From: Sorghum bicolor
Lineage: Eukaryota; Streptophyta; Magnoliopsida; Poales; Poaceae
Length of the DNA: 64,000 nt
Direction of reading: 5' to 3'
Assembly: GCF_000003195.3 (NCBI RefSeq)
Contig: NC_012871.2
Location: forward strand, 49,530,345 to 49,594,344
The notes below the pieces were generated by a model. It was not told where the DNA came from, searched no databases, and worked only from the letters and a program-made list of their open reading frames with translations. Positions 34,972 to 47,511 of the stretch are shown in pieces. Each line of letters begins with the position of its first letter. Within the stretch, counting starts at the first letter, position 1. The position numbers and the translations under genes were made by a program.

Positions 34972-35936
34972 ATGGCACAAAAGACCTTGCGAGAATTTTC
35001 TGCTCCAAGTCTTGAGAACATTCCAACTGGTCCAAGATTTGAAGTAGAGGAAGGAGCACCCGAGTTCGAGCTCAAGTCAAGCCTCATCAATTTGGTGCAA
35101 GCTACACAATTCAGTGGAAAGGCACATGAAGATGCTAGTGCACACTTGCAGAATTTCTTAGAGATTGGAAGCACAATCCGCATCAACGGAGTCGACAAAA
35201 ACATCATACTACTTCGTTTTATTCCATTCTCACTAGAAGGAAAAGCGAGGAAGTGGTTCTACACCCATCAAGATAACATCAACAACTGGACGAACTTGTC
35301 AGATGCCTTTCTATCAAAGTTTTTCCCTATAGGCAAAACAGCTGCCTTAAGAGGAAATATTGTTAGTTTCCAACAGCAGAAGACAGAAACCATTCCAGAA
35401 GCATGGGAGCATTTTCAAGGATACATATCAGATTGTCCTCACCATGGAATGGCAGATGGTTATTTATGCAGACCTTTTACCATGGATTAACCCAAAAGGC
35501 TCGTGAGTGCCTAGATGCATCTGCTAAAGGATCATTCTTGGAGCTTACAATTGGAAAAACATAGATACTTTTGGATAAGATAGCAGAAAACCAAAGCTGG
35601 TTCCAAGATAAAGCTCAACAATGTCATCAAACTGAAGAAGTACCAGAAGAAGTAAATGCATTATCAACCAGGATGGAAAATTTGCTCCATTGGATTGACC
35701 AGAGGGCCAAGTTCAAAGAAGATCAAAGGACCATTGAGACAGTATACAAATATCAATCTACTTCAAGTCAACCCAATAGCAAAGGTATGAATTCAGGTAA
35801 CACTTTCAAGCAACTTTCATTAAAAGAGATAATTGCTCAACAAACCAAAACTAATGATGAAGTTACACAAAGGCTAGATATAAATGAATCATCTTTAAAA
35901 GATATACACAATAAAATGTATTTCTATTAACTGCCT
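34972..35936 (+). pseudogene. Gag of element B
   Basis: Gag forms the particle. The ATG at 34972 opens MAQKTLREFSAPSLENIP. The Athila-type capsid block follows: FSGKAHEDASAHLQNFLEI, IRLRFIPFSL-like LLRFIPFSLEGKARKWFY and LSKFFPIGKTAALRGNI. A stop follows GYLCRPFTMD near 35490; the rest continues in another frame (ENQSWFQDKAQQ, STRMENLLHW). A Gln/Lys-rich linker leads to the protease region. Upstream, 34764-34971 is leader without features. Confidence 0.85.
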
Positions 35937-35998
35937 TTGATGAGCAGAACACTCTCAATAAAAGGGTAGAGCTTAGATTAATAAAGCTAGTTGTTGCA

Positions 35999-36928
35999 TT
36001 GCCTGTTGCCACTAACATTGAGCAGGTAAAGAACATAACTACTAGAGGAGGCAAAGCCACCAGGGATCCCCCATACCCAAAAGAGAAACAGAGAACATCA
36101 GCACCAGTGCAACCAGCACTGATAGAAGAAGAAAGCTCAGTTGAAGCAGAAGATCTGCTACAACCACCAAGTACTGGAGAAATGAGGAAAGATTTTTACG
36201 ACACCAACTATTTGCCATTTCCTAGAAGAAACAAAGGAGTGCAGTCAGATGAGCAGTTTGGTAAGTTTGTAGAGGTCATTCAGAAATTATATGTCAACAT
36301 ACCTCTACTTGATGCCATACAGGTACCCACATATGCAAAGTACATCAGAGATATTCTTAACAAGAAGAGACCACTGCCCACCACTGAGGTTATCAAGCTG
36401 ACAGAAGAATGTAGTGTGGCCATCCTTAATAAACCACCAAGGAAGAAGAAGGATCCCGGATGTCCCACCATTGACTGATCAATCGGAAACCAACACTTCA
36501 GCAATGCACTTTGTGACCTCAGAGCAAGTGTCAGTGTGATGCCAACATCAGTCTACAAGAAGCTTGAGCATACGACCCTAGAACCAACATCAATGTGCCT
36601 GCAACTAGCAGATCAATCAGTTCGACACCCGATAGGCATCGCTGAAAATGTCCCAGTTAAGATCAGAGATTTCCTTGTGCCACTAGACTTCATGGTACTA
36701 GACATGAATCTCGACTCAAAAGTGTCTATCATCCTTGGAAGGCCATTTCTGAGCACTGCCAATGCCCACACCGATGTTGGAAAGGGAGAAATCAAGTTCA
36801 ACATAAACGGAAAAGAAGAACACTTCACATTCAAGCCCAGACCAGAGAGAGACTCTACAGTGAAGGAAGTTCATGAAGAAGAACCACTGGAGATACCATC
36901 TCTGGAGGAAGGTAATTCAGAAGATTAA
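35999..36928 (+). pseudogene. Protease-like region of element B
   Basis: It begins with NITTRGGKATRDPPYP, the usual Athila linker, then LPFPRRNK and IPLLDAIQVPTYAKYI. The retropepsin block reads ALCDLRASVSVMP, with Arg in place of the active-site Gly, followed by CLQLADQSVRHPIGI and SIILGRPFLSTANA. A TGA at 36476 interrupts the frame, which then resumes. The frame ends acidic at 36926-36928. No RT follows, unlike element C. Confidence 0.8.
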
Positions 36929-37801
36929 AAGATTTGGAGGTCCAGCTTGGGTGACCTAAAAATCCCAAACCCTCGTTGGGAGGTAAATCGGTATTTATCT
37001 ACATCATTAATTCTCTCATATTTAATTCCCGCATTATCCATATTTATTCATAGCATTATTATAATAATCAAAAGCCCCATATAAATAATATTTATGGTGT
37101 GTAACAACTCATATTTATTATTGTGGAGGCACAAAAAAATATTTTCCATTATCATTTTAATAAGTTTCAATTCTCATAGATTTCCCTGCATTATATTTAA
37201 TTATAGCAATCTTCTAGAAGCATGACCCACACTCCTTGGGTCCCACATGTCATACACCACTTCTTGTGATCCACAAACATGTTTCCACTCACCAGCATTT
37301 TTCCACCGTCCAACCACCACCCACTCAACATTATTCTGTGTAAGAGCTATGCAACGGAGGGAGTGGAGAAAAGGCAGCCAGGATGGCCACCAAAGGTGGG
37401 CACCCGCCCACCTACAGAGGGCGTCCGCCCTGTCCCCCCTTCAGCCTATAAATTGCCACCTCCTGCCTCCAACTTCTTCACACAAGCATTCCAGAAAACC
37501 AGGCAAGTTTCAGTTTCTAGAGAAGGAGCTCTTGTAATGAAGTGAGAAGGAGAGAGGAGAGAAAGAGAAGAGTGAAAGGGAGGTTGGTAGACTTTGGGTG
37601 AGAGAGTAAGGTCACCTAGTAAGTAGTGATCCCGCTATCCAAAGTGAAATTGAAAGTTGTTTAGGGGGAGGTGCTGCCAAAATAAAAACTTGTCTTAAAC
37701 AACTAACCCCTGGACTACTGACATTTCAGACAGCTCACCACTAACATTTTTCTCTCTCACATTTTCCACTAGTTGTGTTTGTGTCAACTTTTGTCGGCAG
37801 G
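36929..37801 (+). promoter_or_regulatory. Internal promoter-like region of element B, TATA at 37447
   Basis: The stretch is AT-rich and non-coding to about 37360. Then GGGCACCCGCCCA and GGGCGTCCGCCCT (about 37397-37432) precede CTATAAATT at 37446-37454, about 350 bases upstream of the ATG at 37802. This repeats the arrangement of the LTR promoters (GC module, then TATA). It suggests a separate transcript for the downstream gene. Confidence 0.5.
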
Positions 37802-38796
37802 ATGTTCAAGAAGGTGAAGAACGTAGGCAAGGCCCTCAAGAACATAGGTACGAGGAGTTCCTCCCGACACTCCTCGCACCAGTCAGAGATGAGTGTCGAC
37901 CTGACACCCCCGCAAGCTCCGTCATCTTCATCTGATCCGCAAGTCAAGGTCCTCCTCAAGACAGGAGACCCTAGATTGAAGACCCGCAGGGAAAAGAAAG
38001 TTTTCCAGCAGCTAAAGAACAAGGATTTCATTCACACCCCCACTCTTGATCCTATCCTGCTACAAGAAACAGGTATGGATACCGAATTTGACTTAATTTT
38101 CCAGATGGTGGGATGGACAAATTTTTGGAACATAACTGAGTTGGGTTCCTGTCTTCTCACCCTTGACTTTCTTTGCACTTTACAATATTATGAGGGGGGA
38201 ATCGCTTTTCAGATGTTCAAACAGGACATTATGTTATCTTGGAGAGAATTGAGCGACCATCTCGGTTTCTCTTCAAGATGCATCCTAGACATTGACTCCG
38301 ACTTGCGCAATTTTGAGAGACACCAGTTCTAAAGAGAGATATCTAGGGATGAGTTTTATAGTCAAGCCCGAACTAGCGACATGGAACACCCCACTCTGAG
38401 GATGTTCCACAAATGGCTCGGGTACAATCTTTTCCATCATGATGATATTAGAAAAGTAAGAGTAGGAGATTTACAACTTCTATATGCTGCTATAAATAAA
38501 ATACTCACTTCACCTGTTACTCTTTTGGTTTCTCATTGGCTTAGTATACCTAGTCTTCAGGGACCTGTCGGTTGTACTTCACTCGTCACTCGTCTAGCCT
38601 CTAATCTTAATTTGCTAGAAAACTCATCATTGGAATTCATTGATGAGTTACGAATTTATCATGGCTATGACACATTTAGGCAAGCTCGGATGTTGAAAAA
38701 AGAGGGGAACGTAATGTATATGTTATACGATAATAAAGGAAAGATTCAGTTACCTAACCCGAACCTTGGCCTCTATGTCATTCAAATTATTTGATG
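37802..38796 (+). pseudogene. 3' gene of element B, plant-transposon-protein-like
   Basis: The ATG at 37802 opens a basic, Ser-rich N-terminus (MFKKVKNVGKALKNIG). It is followed by a globular region with WTNFWNITELGSCLLTLDFL, DIMLSWRELSDHLGFSS and FHKWLGYNLFHHDDIRKVR, resembling the capsid-like 'putative plant transposon protein' often found 3' in grass Athila-type elements. One TAA at 38330-38332 interrupts an otherwise continuous frame that ends at 38794. It occupies the env-like position, but I see no signal peptide or membrane segment, so calling it an envelope gene is not justified. Confidence 0.6.
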
Positions 38797-40896
38797 AGAT
38801 TGCAGTGACACCGGTAAACCAGAGAGCTCCACAATGAGTGGCATCTGAAAGGATGACCACCCATCAAGAACGCACCTGGTATGGAAGAAGCAGCGCACCT
38901 GCATTATTGCGACTACAATCCCCGAGTCCTTCGGGACACATGGGTTCGACATGCTCAACCACAAGAGCCAACACAGGAGACATGGCCGGAGGGCCAAGAG
39001 CACCAGTGGACAAACCCGCCTTTCCATACGGGCAGGTACTCCACTGATCCATATGGAGCTTCAGGGTCTAGATCCCAGCCCCAATTCGATGCAAGACGGT
39101 ACTCCGACGCCTCTTACGCTTTCACGAACAACTACTACCAAGAGGCCGGCGCTTTCTTCACCCGTACCGACAACACCCTCCTCGACATCCAGAATATGCA
39201 AGCGGAACATGGATGACTCCTGGAACAGCAACAAAAATGGAACCAGGACCACGCCACTGCAGTACAAGAACTGAGGCAAGACACCACGACAATGAACGAC
39301 AACATCACCACCATGATGCGATTCTGGAACATTGGGTAAGACCGACAACCACATCCAGCTTGGGGGAGTTCCTCCCCGTTTTATCAAGTAAGTTTTTATT
39401 TACTTTTCTTATTTATTCTTTTCTGTTTTAGTGTTTTATTTATCTTAAAGAGAAAAACTTAGAAAACCCAATAAATATTTTCTTGCTTTAATTTACTACA
39501 TTCTACAAACATGAAAACCACATAAAAAGAGTGTGTAGATAAGTGTGCTTTATTTTCCCTGCTAAGTCTTAATCTCTAGAAAAAAATAAAAAAAAGATGC
39601 ATGATGGAAATGATGAACAGTTGCTCTGTTTGCTTACTTTCAAGTACCTAGCTTTTATATTAGAGTTCTCCCAGGAATTACTAAGACTAAAGTTTACTAT
39701 CTATGGGAAGCATGAACCTAAAACCAAAGTCTAGGTAAGAGAAGGACATGATATAAAGTTTGAGCTACTATTTATCTTGTTCCTTCTACACTAAGTTCTG
39801 GAGATTTATTTTGAAAACTTGCAAATCACATGATGAGTTCCTAGCATGACAAAATTCCTATAACAGCCATACTTGCTATAACATCTTTTGCTACTTATAT
39901 TCACATTTTATATTCACATTGAGTTTGATCGAGCTGTGTAGACCCTTAGGAGCTTTTCATGTGGTTAAATTAAGATATTCACTTGCACACATCTACTACA
40001 CCATCCACCACCATTCATTAAAATTATCAAAAATATTATCACTCACTATCCCAAGTGTTGTTATTCTCTCTCTCCAAAAAGATTCAATGCAGAAGAGGCA
40101 TGGGTTATGCAAAAATATGCGAGGAAATAAAAGGGGCAAGTGCCCAGAACCTCGAAAAAGAAAGAAAAGAGTGAGACGAGAGGTAAAAATGGACAATTGT
40201 CTGGAGTAGAATTAGGGGTACAATGATGCCCATCTGAGCGGAAAAAATGGACAAGTGTCCGACAGTAGAATTAGAGGTATTTACTACCCACCTAAAAAAA
40301 AGAAGAAGAGATAACCCATGTTCTCCCAAAGCAAAGATCAAAGAGGAGGAGAGATAGCAATATGAGGAGCAATGAGAAGTAAGTTTTATCATTACTTATA
40401 TTTCCACCATTACTATCATTTACTGCACCACACATGCACATCTTGATTTAATTATATGTTGAGTTCCTTTGGATCCATGGCTCGATTAGACAACATATGT
40501 ATGAGCTGTTTTTCACACCTATGAGCTCCACTTAAATATTCCATTAGCTATAGGTAAGTGACATTTTTGGTGAGGATCCGCAAATACCATATATAGAGAG
40601 ACTTGAGATAATCATTGCTAGGAACTTTGAGTTTTATTTTTGAAAACTTATGCAAAACTCCAGAACAAAGGTGAAGTATAAACAGGAGAAATAATGCTTG
40701 ACTTAATTATTTTGTCTTTCAATTACTTAAGACTTAAGTGCAGGTACTAAGCACCATGACACTTCACTCTAATCTGGAAGAATTTTTATGTGAAAGCATG
40801 TGTGCCTGTCATGAAAGAAAACATCAAAGCAACTCCTGATCCATTTGAGTTTAGCTGTTTGCTCAGGGACGAGCAAAGGGTAAGCTTGGGGGAGTT
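38797..40896 (+). other. Tail frame and 3' non-coding module of element B
   Basis: A Gln/Asn/Tyr-rich frame to about 39340 probably belonged to the upstream gene. The internal polypurine copy AGCTTGGGGGAGTT is at 39358-39371 and the terminal one at 40882-40896. Hairpins lie between: GGGC-AAGT-GCCC (40134-40145), GGAC-AATT-GTCT (40191-40202) and GGAC-AAGT-GTCC (40249-40260). Confidence 0.7.
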
Positions 40897-42393
40897 TGTT
40901 GACGGTCCTTAAGTACTAAATTTAACCATCAACTAAACATGGAAAAGGATCAATATGCACCAAACATCTAGAATTAAGGTTTTATTTGACAGAATTCTAC
41001 GAGCTTTGGTGTTTGTCTATTTCTGCAGGGGGTTATCAGAAAATATAGAGAGAAGGCCCACATGTCAGGTTTACAACGAGATAATTACGTGCCGCGCAAT
41101 TTTCCTTAATCTAGAAGAGTCCAGAAGCCACGGGAACGAACGGGAGGTCGATCGGGCCCAGGGGTAGGGCGCCCACCCTCCCCCCTTGGGCGCCCGCCCT
41201 GCTCTGGTGGCCAATCAGAGTAGGTCTCGCGGATCGTGCTCCACCGCCTCTAATCTTCAAGAATAATCGTGCGATTTATGTCGGTTTGATCGGACGGCCC
41301 AGATTCATCTGAGGGGGCTATATAAGCAAGGCCTCTCCACCCAAGGGGAGGAGGAGGAAATCATTATTAGAGGAAGCCATCAAAGTTAGGGTTTAGAACT
41401 TCTCTCCCACAGAGAATTAGAATTAGCTACTCCCTAATCCTTCAAGTTCTATAGGATTGATTAGATAGAATTAGAGAAGTAGAGCCTAGCGCTCTGGATT
41501 TCGGATCTTCGTTAATAAAGATTGGTATTATTTCATATCTTTCTCTACTACTTTATTCTAATTGCATTATGTCTCTATTTATTATGATCTTAGTTTGCTC
41601 TAGTTCTATATTTGATATAGTTATGATTGATAATGAGTTTATGTATAAGTTTGTAAAGCACAAAGCTCTTGACGCGCGGGAGTTAAGTGGTAGATTACAT
41701 GTGGGCGTGGTGCTTAGATATTATTTACCTGCAAATGTATCCTATTGGCCGGGTCGTGTGGTAGTTCACGATGGTGACAGCTTCGTTGATTCTTATATAG
41801 TCCACCCTCCATTGATAGGACAGGCAGAATTTGTATTTCGGAGTAAGTCTTGCGATGTTCTGATTTACTTTAGCAATGTTCCTTATACATGAATGAAGAG
41901 TCTTTTATGCTATATATGATCTTGTAGATAACTAGACTAGATTGTGACTTAGTAGATAGTAGATACTTAGAATCCATTCTCTAGCTAATCCGACGTCACC
42001 TTACATATATGAGGAGTAGTCTATTTTCTAATCGCTGTGTTATTTACCCATGAGCTTATATTTCATTATCATTATTATTGTGGCTTACCCCCTGCCAAAG
42101 CAAGTGACTGTGTGACGAGTTCCTCATTAGTAATCATGTTCTTGCAAGTTTATCTCTAGTCTATGCCTTGATAGATTTTACCCACCTCCACCGTTCTCTT
42201 AAGCAAAATTATAAATAACGATACCGGAATACTTTCCTAGTGAAATGCTACAATGAGGTATTTTATCTATGCGCTTGCGGATAGAATAGATTATTTTCTA
42301 GAGAGCCTTTATATTCATAAATACCTTTGTATATTCTGGCACCATGCTGGGAACGACAACCTAGTATTCAAGTGGTGTTAGCTATTGTCAACA
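40897..42393 (+). repeat. 3' LTR of element B
   Basis: Matches the 5' LTR closely; it carries two GC modules (about 41167 and 41189), a TATATAAG box and ends GTCAACA before the GCAGT duplication. Confidence 0.92.
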
Positions 42394-45232
42394 GCAGTCC
42401 GCCGAACAATCTGTTCTGCCACCCCTCCAAATAGGAATATTTTCACGCGGCCAGTGGTGTCCTCGATGATCACGCTTAGCTTGTAGCTTAGATGGGTAAG
42501 GAAAATACACACCAAGAACAAGTTAGCAAATGTTTGGCTTGTGGGCGGGGACAATACATTCTGAGACTAGGATTACCTGGGGATAACCACGGGCTTAGCC
42601 TCATCGCAGTTAGTGCATTCAAAGCCATCGAAAGTAGCCTTCAGCCCCCGCTTGCATACATTGCAGCCTTTATACCACCAACCATTAGAAACGTCTACCT
42701 CTCTTATGCCTGCGTTGCAAGTTGCAAGTAAAACGAACACCCTGCACGGGAGGGCAGACAAATTTTCAGCAACTTGCTCGAGTATTCCATGTAAGGAATC
42801 ACTATGGAGGAGAGAATACGTTGTTGTCATGGGGATCCAATGCTAGGAGCTCCGTGATAGTTTTCCTATTGGCGCCTGCTTCATCAACAACACCATACTC
42901 TGCATCGTCATCATCGGGCAGGAAAACATCCTCAGACCCCCTTCCCTGTAAACTAAGGACAAAGACAGCAACCATTTACAAAACCTACAAACCGGTAAAA
43001 TGCTAGGCAGCAGGGGAAACATACTACCTAGCACGAAAAGCGTTCATTTCTGCAAGGTCGATGTTCATATACCATTTAGTGCCACCACCGCTCGCACACG
43101 TTGTGGAACCTAGGTTGGCAACAGGTTGTACAGATTATAATAGCAGCTGGGTGTGATGCAAAGGTACATGGAAAGGATACCATAAATAGAACGAACCTAA
43201 ATACTGCTTCACCTGCACCCCAGCAAAAACCATCACAATGGGTTCATCTTTAGCAATGGTTTCAGTAAGGCTTTCACCCTCAAAAGAGGTTGCATGCTCG
43301 CCCCACAAAGTAATATGTAAGAGGCGATCGCTGCAATAGTAGGCACAGTAAGGGTCACGGTCATCCAGGAAACTCATAAACCACTAGGAAGCAACCTTAG
43401 ATCACGTAGCTCCAGCACCCTCCGCACGGTTACACCGTTGAGCCCATTAGATCGCAGCAATAGATGAATGACTGTAAGCTGTCCAATAACATCTGGGAGT
43501 AACCCAAACACCACGTCACCTGTTAAGCAAATTGAGGGTAAACAGGGAAAACGGGAACCAGGCAAGGCAAGGATAGGGCATACCTACTAGGCCATGCTCA
43601 TTCCTCCGTCGCTGGCCTAGTTCCTCAAAGTCCACAAAATTAAAAACATTGCGGGGAAGCTGGGTTGACAGCTTTGTAGGTATCTCCTCTATAGCAGTCC
43701 ATGGTGTAAAATAGATCGTCTGTGGGTTCGGCACAGGGTTATACTTTCTTGGGTGCCTACTGACTTGGAATTTTTTGATCACATAGGAGCGGCCTTCGAC
43801 CAAGGCATCAGCAAATTTGGTAAGGTCTTTATGGCCAACGCAAGCCGTAATGCCCATGCCCTGACAGAGGGAGAATCAAATTAGACAGCCATGTTCTAAG
43901 GGTAAATAGAATAGGCCAGCAAGAAGTGAGGAAAGTACCTGTTCATCAACGAGAACAAGTTCCATGGCGGTCACACCCTTCCACTTAGGTGTGGAAGATA
44001 GCTTCCACATTCTAGCAACTCTAACCTTGATGGTCCAGTTGTGCCGCGTTGGATCGATCTTGGATAGCAAGTTATACTCCATCTGGGGGGCCATCAACAC
44101 ATAAGAAATGAGTGTGTCATATGTGTAAGCCTAACATATACAGGGGAAAAACATTTACCAGAGTGCTCGAAGGACCTCCTTGTAAACAATGTTTTCGGTC
44201 AGGTTAGAAGCCAAGTCTGTGCCATCGTCAATCAAAACACTCAGCCCATCTCTAGATGTAACACGTGATATAGCAACATACAGCTGGCCATGTGAAAAAA
44301 CTGGGCGTGTCAAGTACAGGCCAACATTATGCAAAGTTTGTCCTTGACTCTTATTTATAGTCACTGCATAGCACAGTCTTACAGGAAATTGGCGTCTGCT
44401 AAGAACAAACGGCCATTTAGTGCTTGACACGTGCAATGAAATTCGAGGGAGAAGAACTTTGTTATTATTTGTGCCTCCAATACACGATCACCTAACTGTG
44501 TTATTATAAGGCGTGTACCATTGCAAAGGTCAGCACTGTGGTTCAAATTGCGCAGGAGCATTACGGGCGCACCAACTTTAAGGATTAGTTTATGGGAAGG
44601 GATTCCCTTGAACTGCAGGGAGTTTAGGAATTCAACAGGGTAAAGTAGGTCTGAGTTACTGTGTCCCTTCGAGGTTTCAACCAAGGAATCAGAAGTAAGG
44701 TATACTTTTTCATGGCCTGGGATTAAAGAAAGAACACGATTATTAATCTCATCAATGGTATCATTTTTTGGAGAAATGATAGCCCTCTCCCTTAGGTAGT
44801 CTGGATTAGAGTAGAGTGTGTCTAAGTTGGGATAGGTAGATCTTATGATATTATCAATAGGGGAGCCAAGTTTTGGAACCAAGAGGTCAGGAGGTATCTC
44901 GACCAACTCAAAGTCCCCATCATCACCATGAACAGTCCCTGTAGCAGTGCCATCCCCAATACTTAACACCCAATCACTAAATGCTCTCACCTCATCAGTT
45001 GGTAGGCCACTACGAGACATCCCAAGCAAGCGCATATTGATTGTTAACTTTAGAATCTTAACATGGTTCCACAAGTAGGAGCTAGTTATGGATGCATCAA
45101 TGATGTCTAACCTTCTACCGCCCTCGACCACAGGGAGCACCTGTCAAAAATCTCCACCGAGCACCACGGTCTTACCACCAAACAACCTACCAAAACATGA
45201 AGGGTCTGCCTCCCCAAGGAGGTCACGCATGG

Positions 45233-46445
45233 TGTTGACGGTTCTTAAGTATCAATTTTAATTATCAAATAAACAAGGGAAAGGACCAATATGCAACCAA
45301 CACCTAGAATTAGGGTTTGATCTGACATAATTCCACGAGTTTTGTTGTTTATCTGTTTCTGCAGGGGGTTATCAGGAAATAAGGAAGAAAGGCCCACATG
45401 TCGGGATTACATAGAGATATCAACGCACCGTGCGATTTTCTACCATCTAGAAGACTCCAGAAGCCACGGGAAGAAAGCAGAGGCCGAAAGGGGCCAGGCC
45501 CAGGGCGCCCGCCCCTTGCTGGATTCCGTTCGGGACTCTCTTCGCACACGATGTTCCACCGACCTAATGGATCAAAGATAACGTAGTACCACCTCGCCTA
45601 CCGACCCAAAAACACATAGAGGAGGAGGACTATATAAGGAGACCCCCCTGGCCTCTGGAGAAGACAAGAAATTATCATAGAGATTGAGGGGTGCCCTCGA
45701 AGGAAAACCTCTTCTCTAAATAATATTTCTTTTTAGGCTTAGCAACCAATGTAAAGTAGAAATAGATCTTCTAGTTTCTACTAGATTGAGAGATATAGAG
45801 TGGAGGTGTAGATTGGAGGAAGCCTGGCCTGTCGGTGTCTACTCCAAGCTTGTACCTGCGGGATCAAGTTCTCCTAACCCGAAGCTTGCTCCTAGGATTC
45901 TTCAGTATTTCGACTTCTAAATTCTAGTAAGTTCTTGTTTTATTGTTCTTCTGGTTTATGAGTTTACTTTAATCTCTTCGCGTAGAGTTTAGAGTAATCA
46001 TTGCTGGCGTAAACGTGGTGTTTAGGCTAGGGTACTCATAGATATTCCCTAACTAGCTGGACCGTGGTAGTAGTGTGGAACGTGACAATTCTGAGTTACC
46101 TTTGCAGACCATATCTCGTTAGCAGGAAGGATAGGGTTTATAGGTGCGGGTTGAACATCCTTTGTGGTGTCTAGATTCCGTTAGCCTCCCCAATAGAACA
46201 GTAGATCATCCTTGCCAAGGTTAGAAGGAGACTACGGTTGCAGTCTTCTCTATTTATCACTCACATCGAAAGACATTCTTTGTTACCTAAAGGGTTAGTA
46301 GTAATAGACCGGTTAGTCAGATGCACTCTTTCTCCTAGTGGTAAAAAAAATAAATACGATACTCTGGATAATTTCCCGGGTGAAGTGCTCACCGATATCC
46401 GTGCGCTTGCGGATCAATTCCTTATTGCGTTCCCAAATATCAACA
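45233..46445 (+). repeat. 5' LTR of element C
   Basis: One GC module (about 45502), TATATAAG at 45631-45638, end CCCAAATATCAACA. Confidence 0.92.
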
Positions 46446-46453
46446 AGCATTTC

Positions 46454-46471
46454 TGGCGCCGTTGCCGGGGA
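46454..46471 (+). other. Primer binding site of element C (tRNA-Asp)
   Basis: TGGCGCCGTTGCCGGGGA, identical to the PBS of A and B, eight bases after the LTR end. Confidence 0.9.
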
Positions 46472-46579
46472 GAAAGACGGTTTGCTGAGATAACCTTGAG
46501 TCTTACTACTAGCTTGTATCTATACTTTTATCTTTTCTTATCTTTTATATTCTTTATTTATTTTCTTTACTCTTACCTT

Positions 46580-47496
46580 ATGGAAAACCAAAATTCTAAA
46601 TCAATCCATGAGTCTGCAATCCCTTCAGTAACTGACCTTTTACCATGGGAATCATCACAGCCTATCCAAACATCCCAGTATAAGTTAAGTTCTAGGTTGA
46701 TTGCCATGATTCAAAACCTATTTTTTCGGGAAAGGAAGACGAAAACCCTTACCTTCATATTAGAGATTTTGAGCAAACATGTGATTGTCTTCGCATCGAA
46801 GGCATTTTTGATAAATCTTTACGTTGGAAGCTTTTTCCTTTTTCCTTAAGGGGAGAAGCTAGACAATGGTACAGTCAGAAGGTAAGCCAACAACGAGGTG
46901 AATGGGGAGTTTTACGAGGCAACTTTTGTCTAGATTTCTATTCCCTCGACCGTATAGCCGACCTTAGACTCGAAGTCCTATCTTTTAAACAAAAAAATAA
47001 TGAAACTTTGGGGAAATCTTGGAAACGTTTTTCTGATCTTTTAGAATCTGGTCCAAACCTTAATCTTGAAGACCCTGTTCTTTTATTTCACTTTTTTCTA
47101 GGTCTTCAGAGAAATCACAAACAAATGCTACACACAATGTCTAGAGGTTCTTTCTTTCGTATCCCTACTGATGAAGCTAGAGTGATCCTAGATAGAATCC
47201 TAGAAGCTGAGATGGACAATACCCTTCATGATGAAACCTACGAAGCCGAAGTAGACACTCTGCCAAATTCTTCATCTACTTTAGCTATCCCAAGTTCTGA
47301 GCCACAAGAGGAAGAAATTCCACCACCGAACTTCATGCTGGATATAGAATTCGATCTTTTTGCCGATTTTGGAAACATTTCAAACTACCATTCTATTGAC
47401 AAACCCCAAAACGGCCAGTTTAGCATTTATTTACCAAGTGAATATCAATTGAGAGAGCTTATCTCAATAATGAGTAGCGAATGGTTGGAGGAATGA
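46580..47496 (+). pseudogene. Gag of element C
   Basis: The ATG at 46580 opens MENQNSKSIHESAIPS. After a frame change near 46730 the capsid-like block is read in other frames: SLRGEARQWY near 46855, DFYSLDRIADLRLEVLSFKQ, then from 47008 WKRFSDLLESGPNLNLEDPVLLFHF. An acidic, Pro-rich linker (EEEIPPPNFMLDIEFD) ends at a TGA at 47494-47496 and leads to the protease. Confidence 0.8.
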
Positions 47497-47511
47497 GAGC
47501 TTTTCTCTGAT

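Larger units (their letters stand above)
32898..42393 (+). mobile_element. Athila-like LTR element B, non-autonomous
   Basis: LTRs of 1481 bp (32898-34378) and 1497 bp (40897-42393) run TGTTGACGG to GTCAACA. GCAGT is duplicated at 32893-32897 and 42394-42398. It has gag, a protease-like domain and a further 3' gene but no RT or integrase. It lies in an exon of the Helitron RPA gene, on the opposite strand. Confidence 0.93.
32450..44100 (-). pseudogene. Helitron RPA-like single-strand DNA-binding protein gene, split by element B
   Basis: RPA1-like proteins bind single-stranded DNA, and plant Helitrons often carry one beside RepHel. Minus-strand exons: 43939-44100 (WTIKVRVARMWKLSSTPKWKG, first OB fold start), 43584-43860 (YVIKKFQVSRHPRKYNPVP, IYFTPWT), about 43391-43519 (DVVFGLLPDVIGQL), about 43190-43377 (LLHITLWGEHATSFEGE), then GWWYKGCNVC...FECTNC near 42650, the zinc ribbon of DBD-C. 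After the GCAGT target site the frame resumes at 32892 with AELVEESSTNQILL and ends in a Ser/Thr/Pro-rich tail near 32450. The join across B is in frame. At least one frame change occurs near 32760. Confidence 0.8.

Noticed and set aside
37802..38796. Envelope gene of element B
   Set aside because: The position is env-like, but no signal peptide, membrane segment or glycoprotein pattern is visible.
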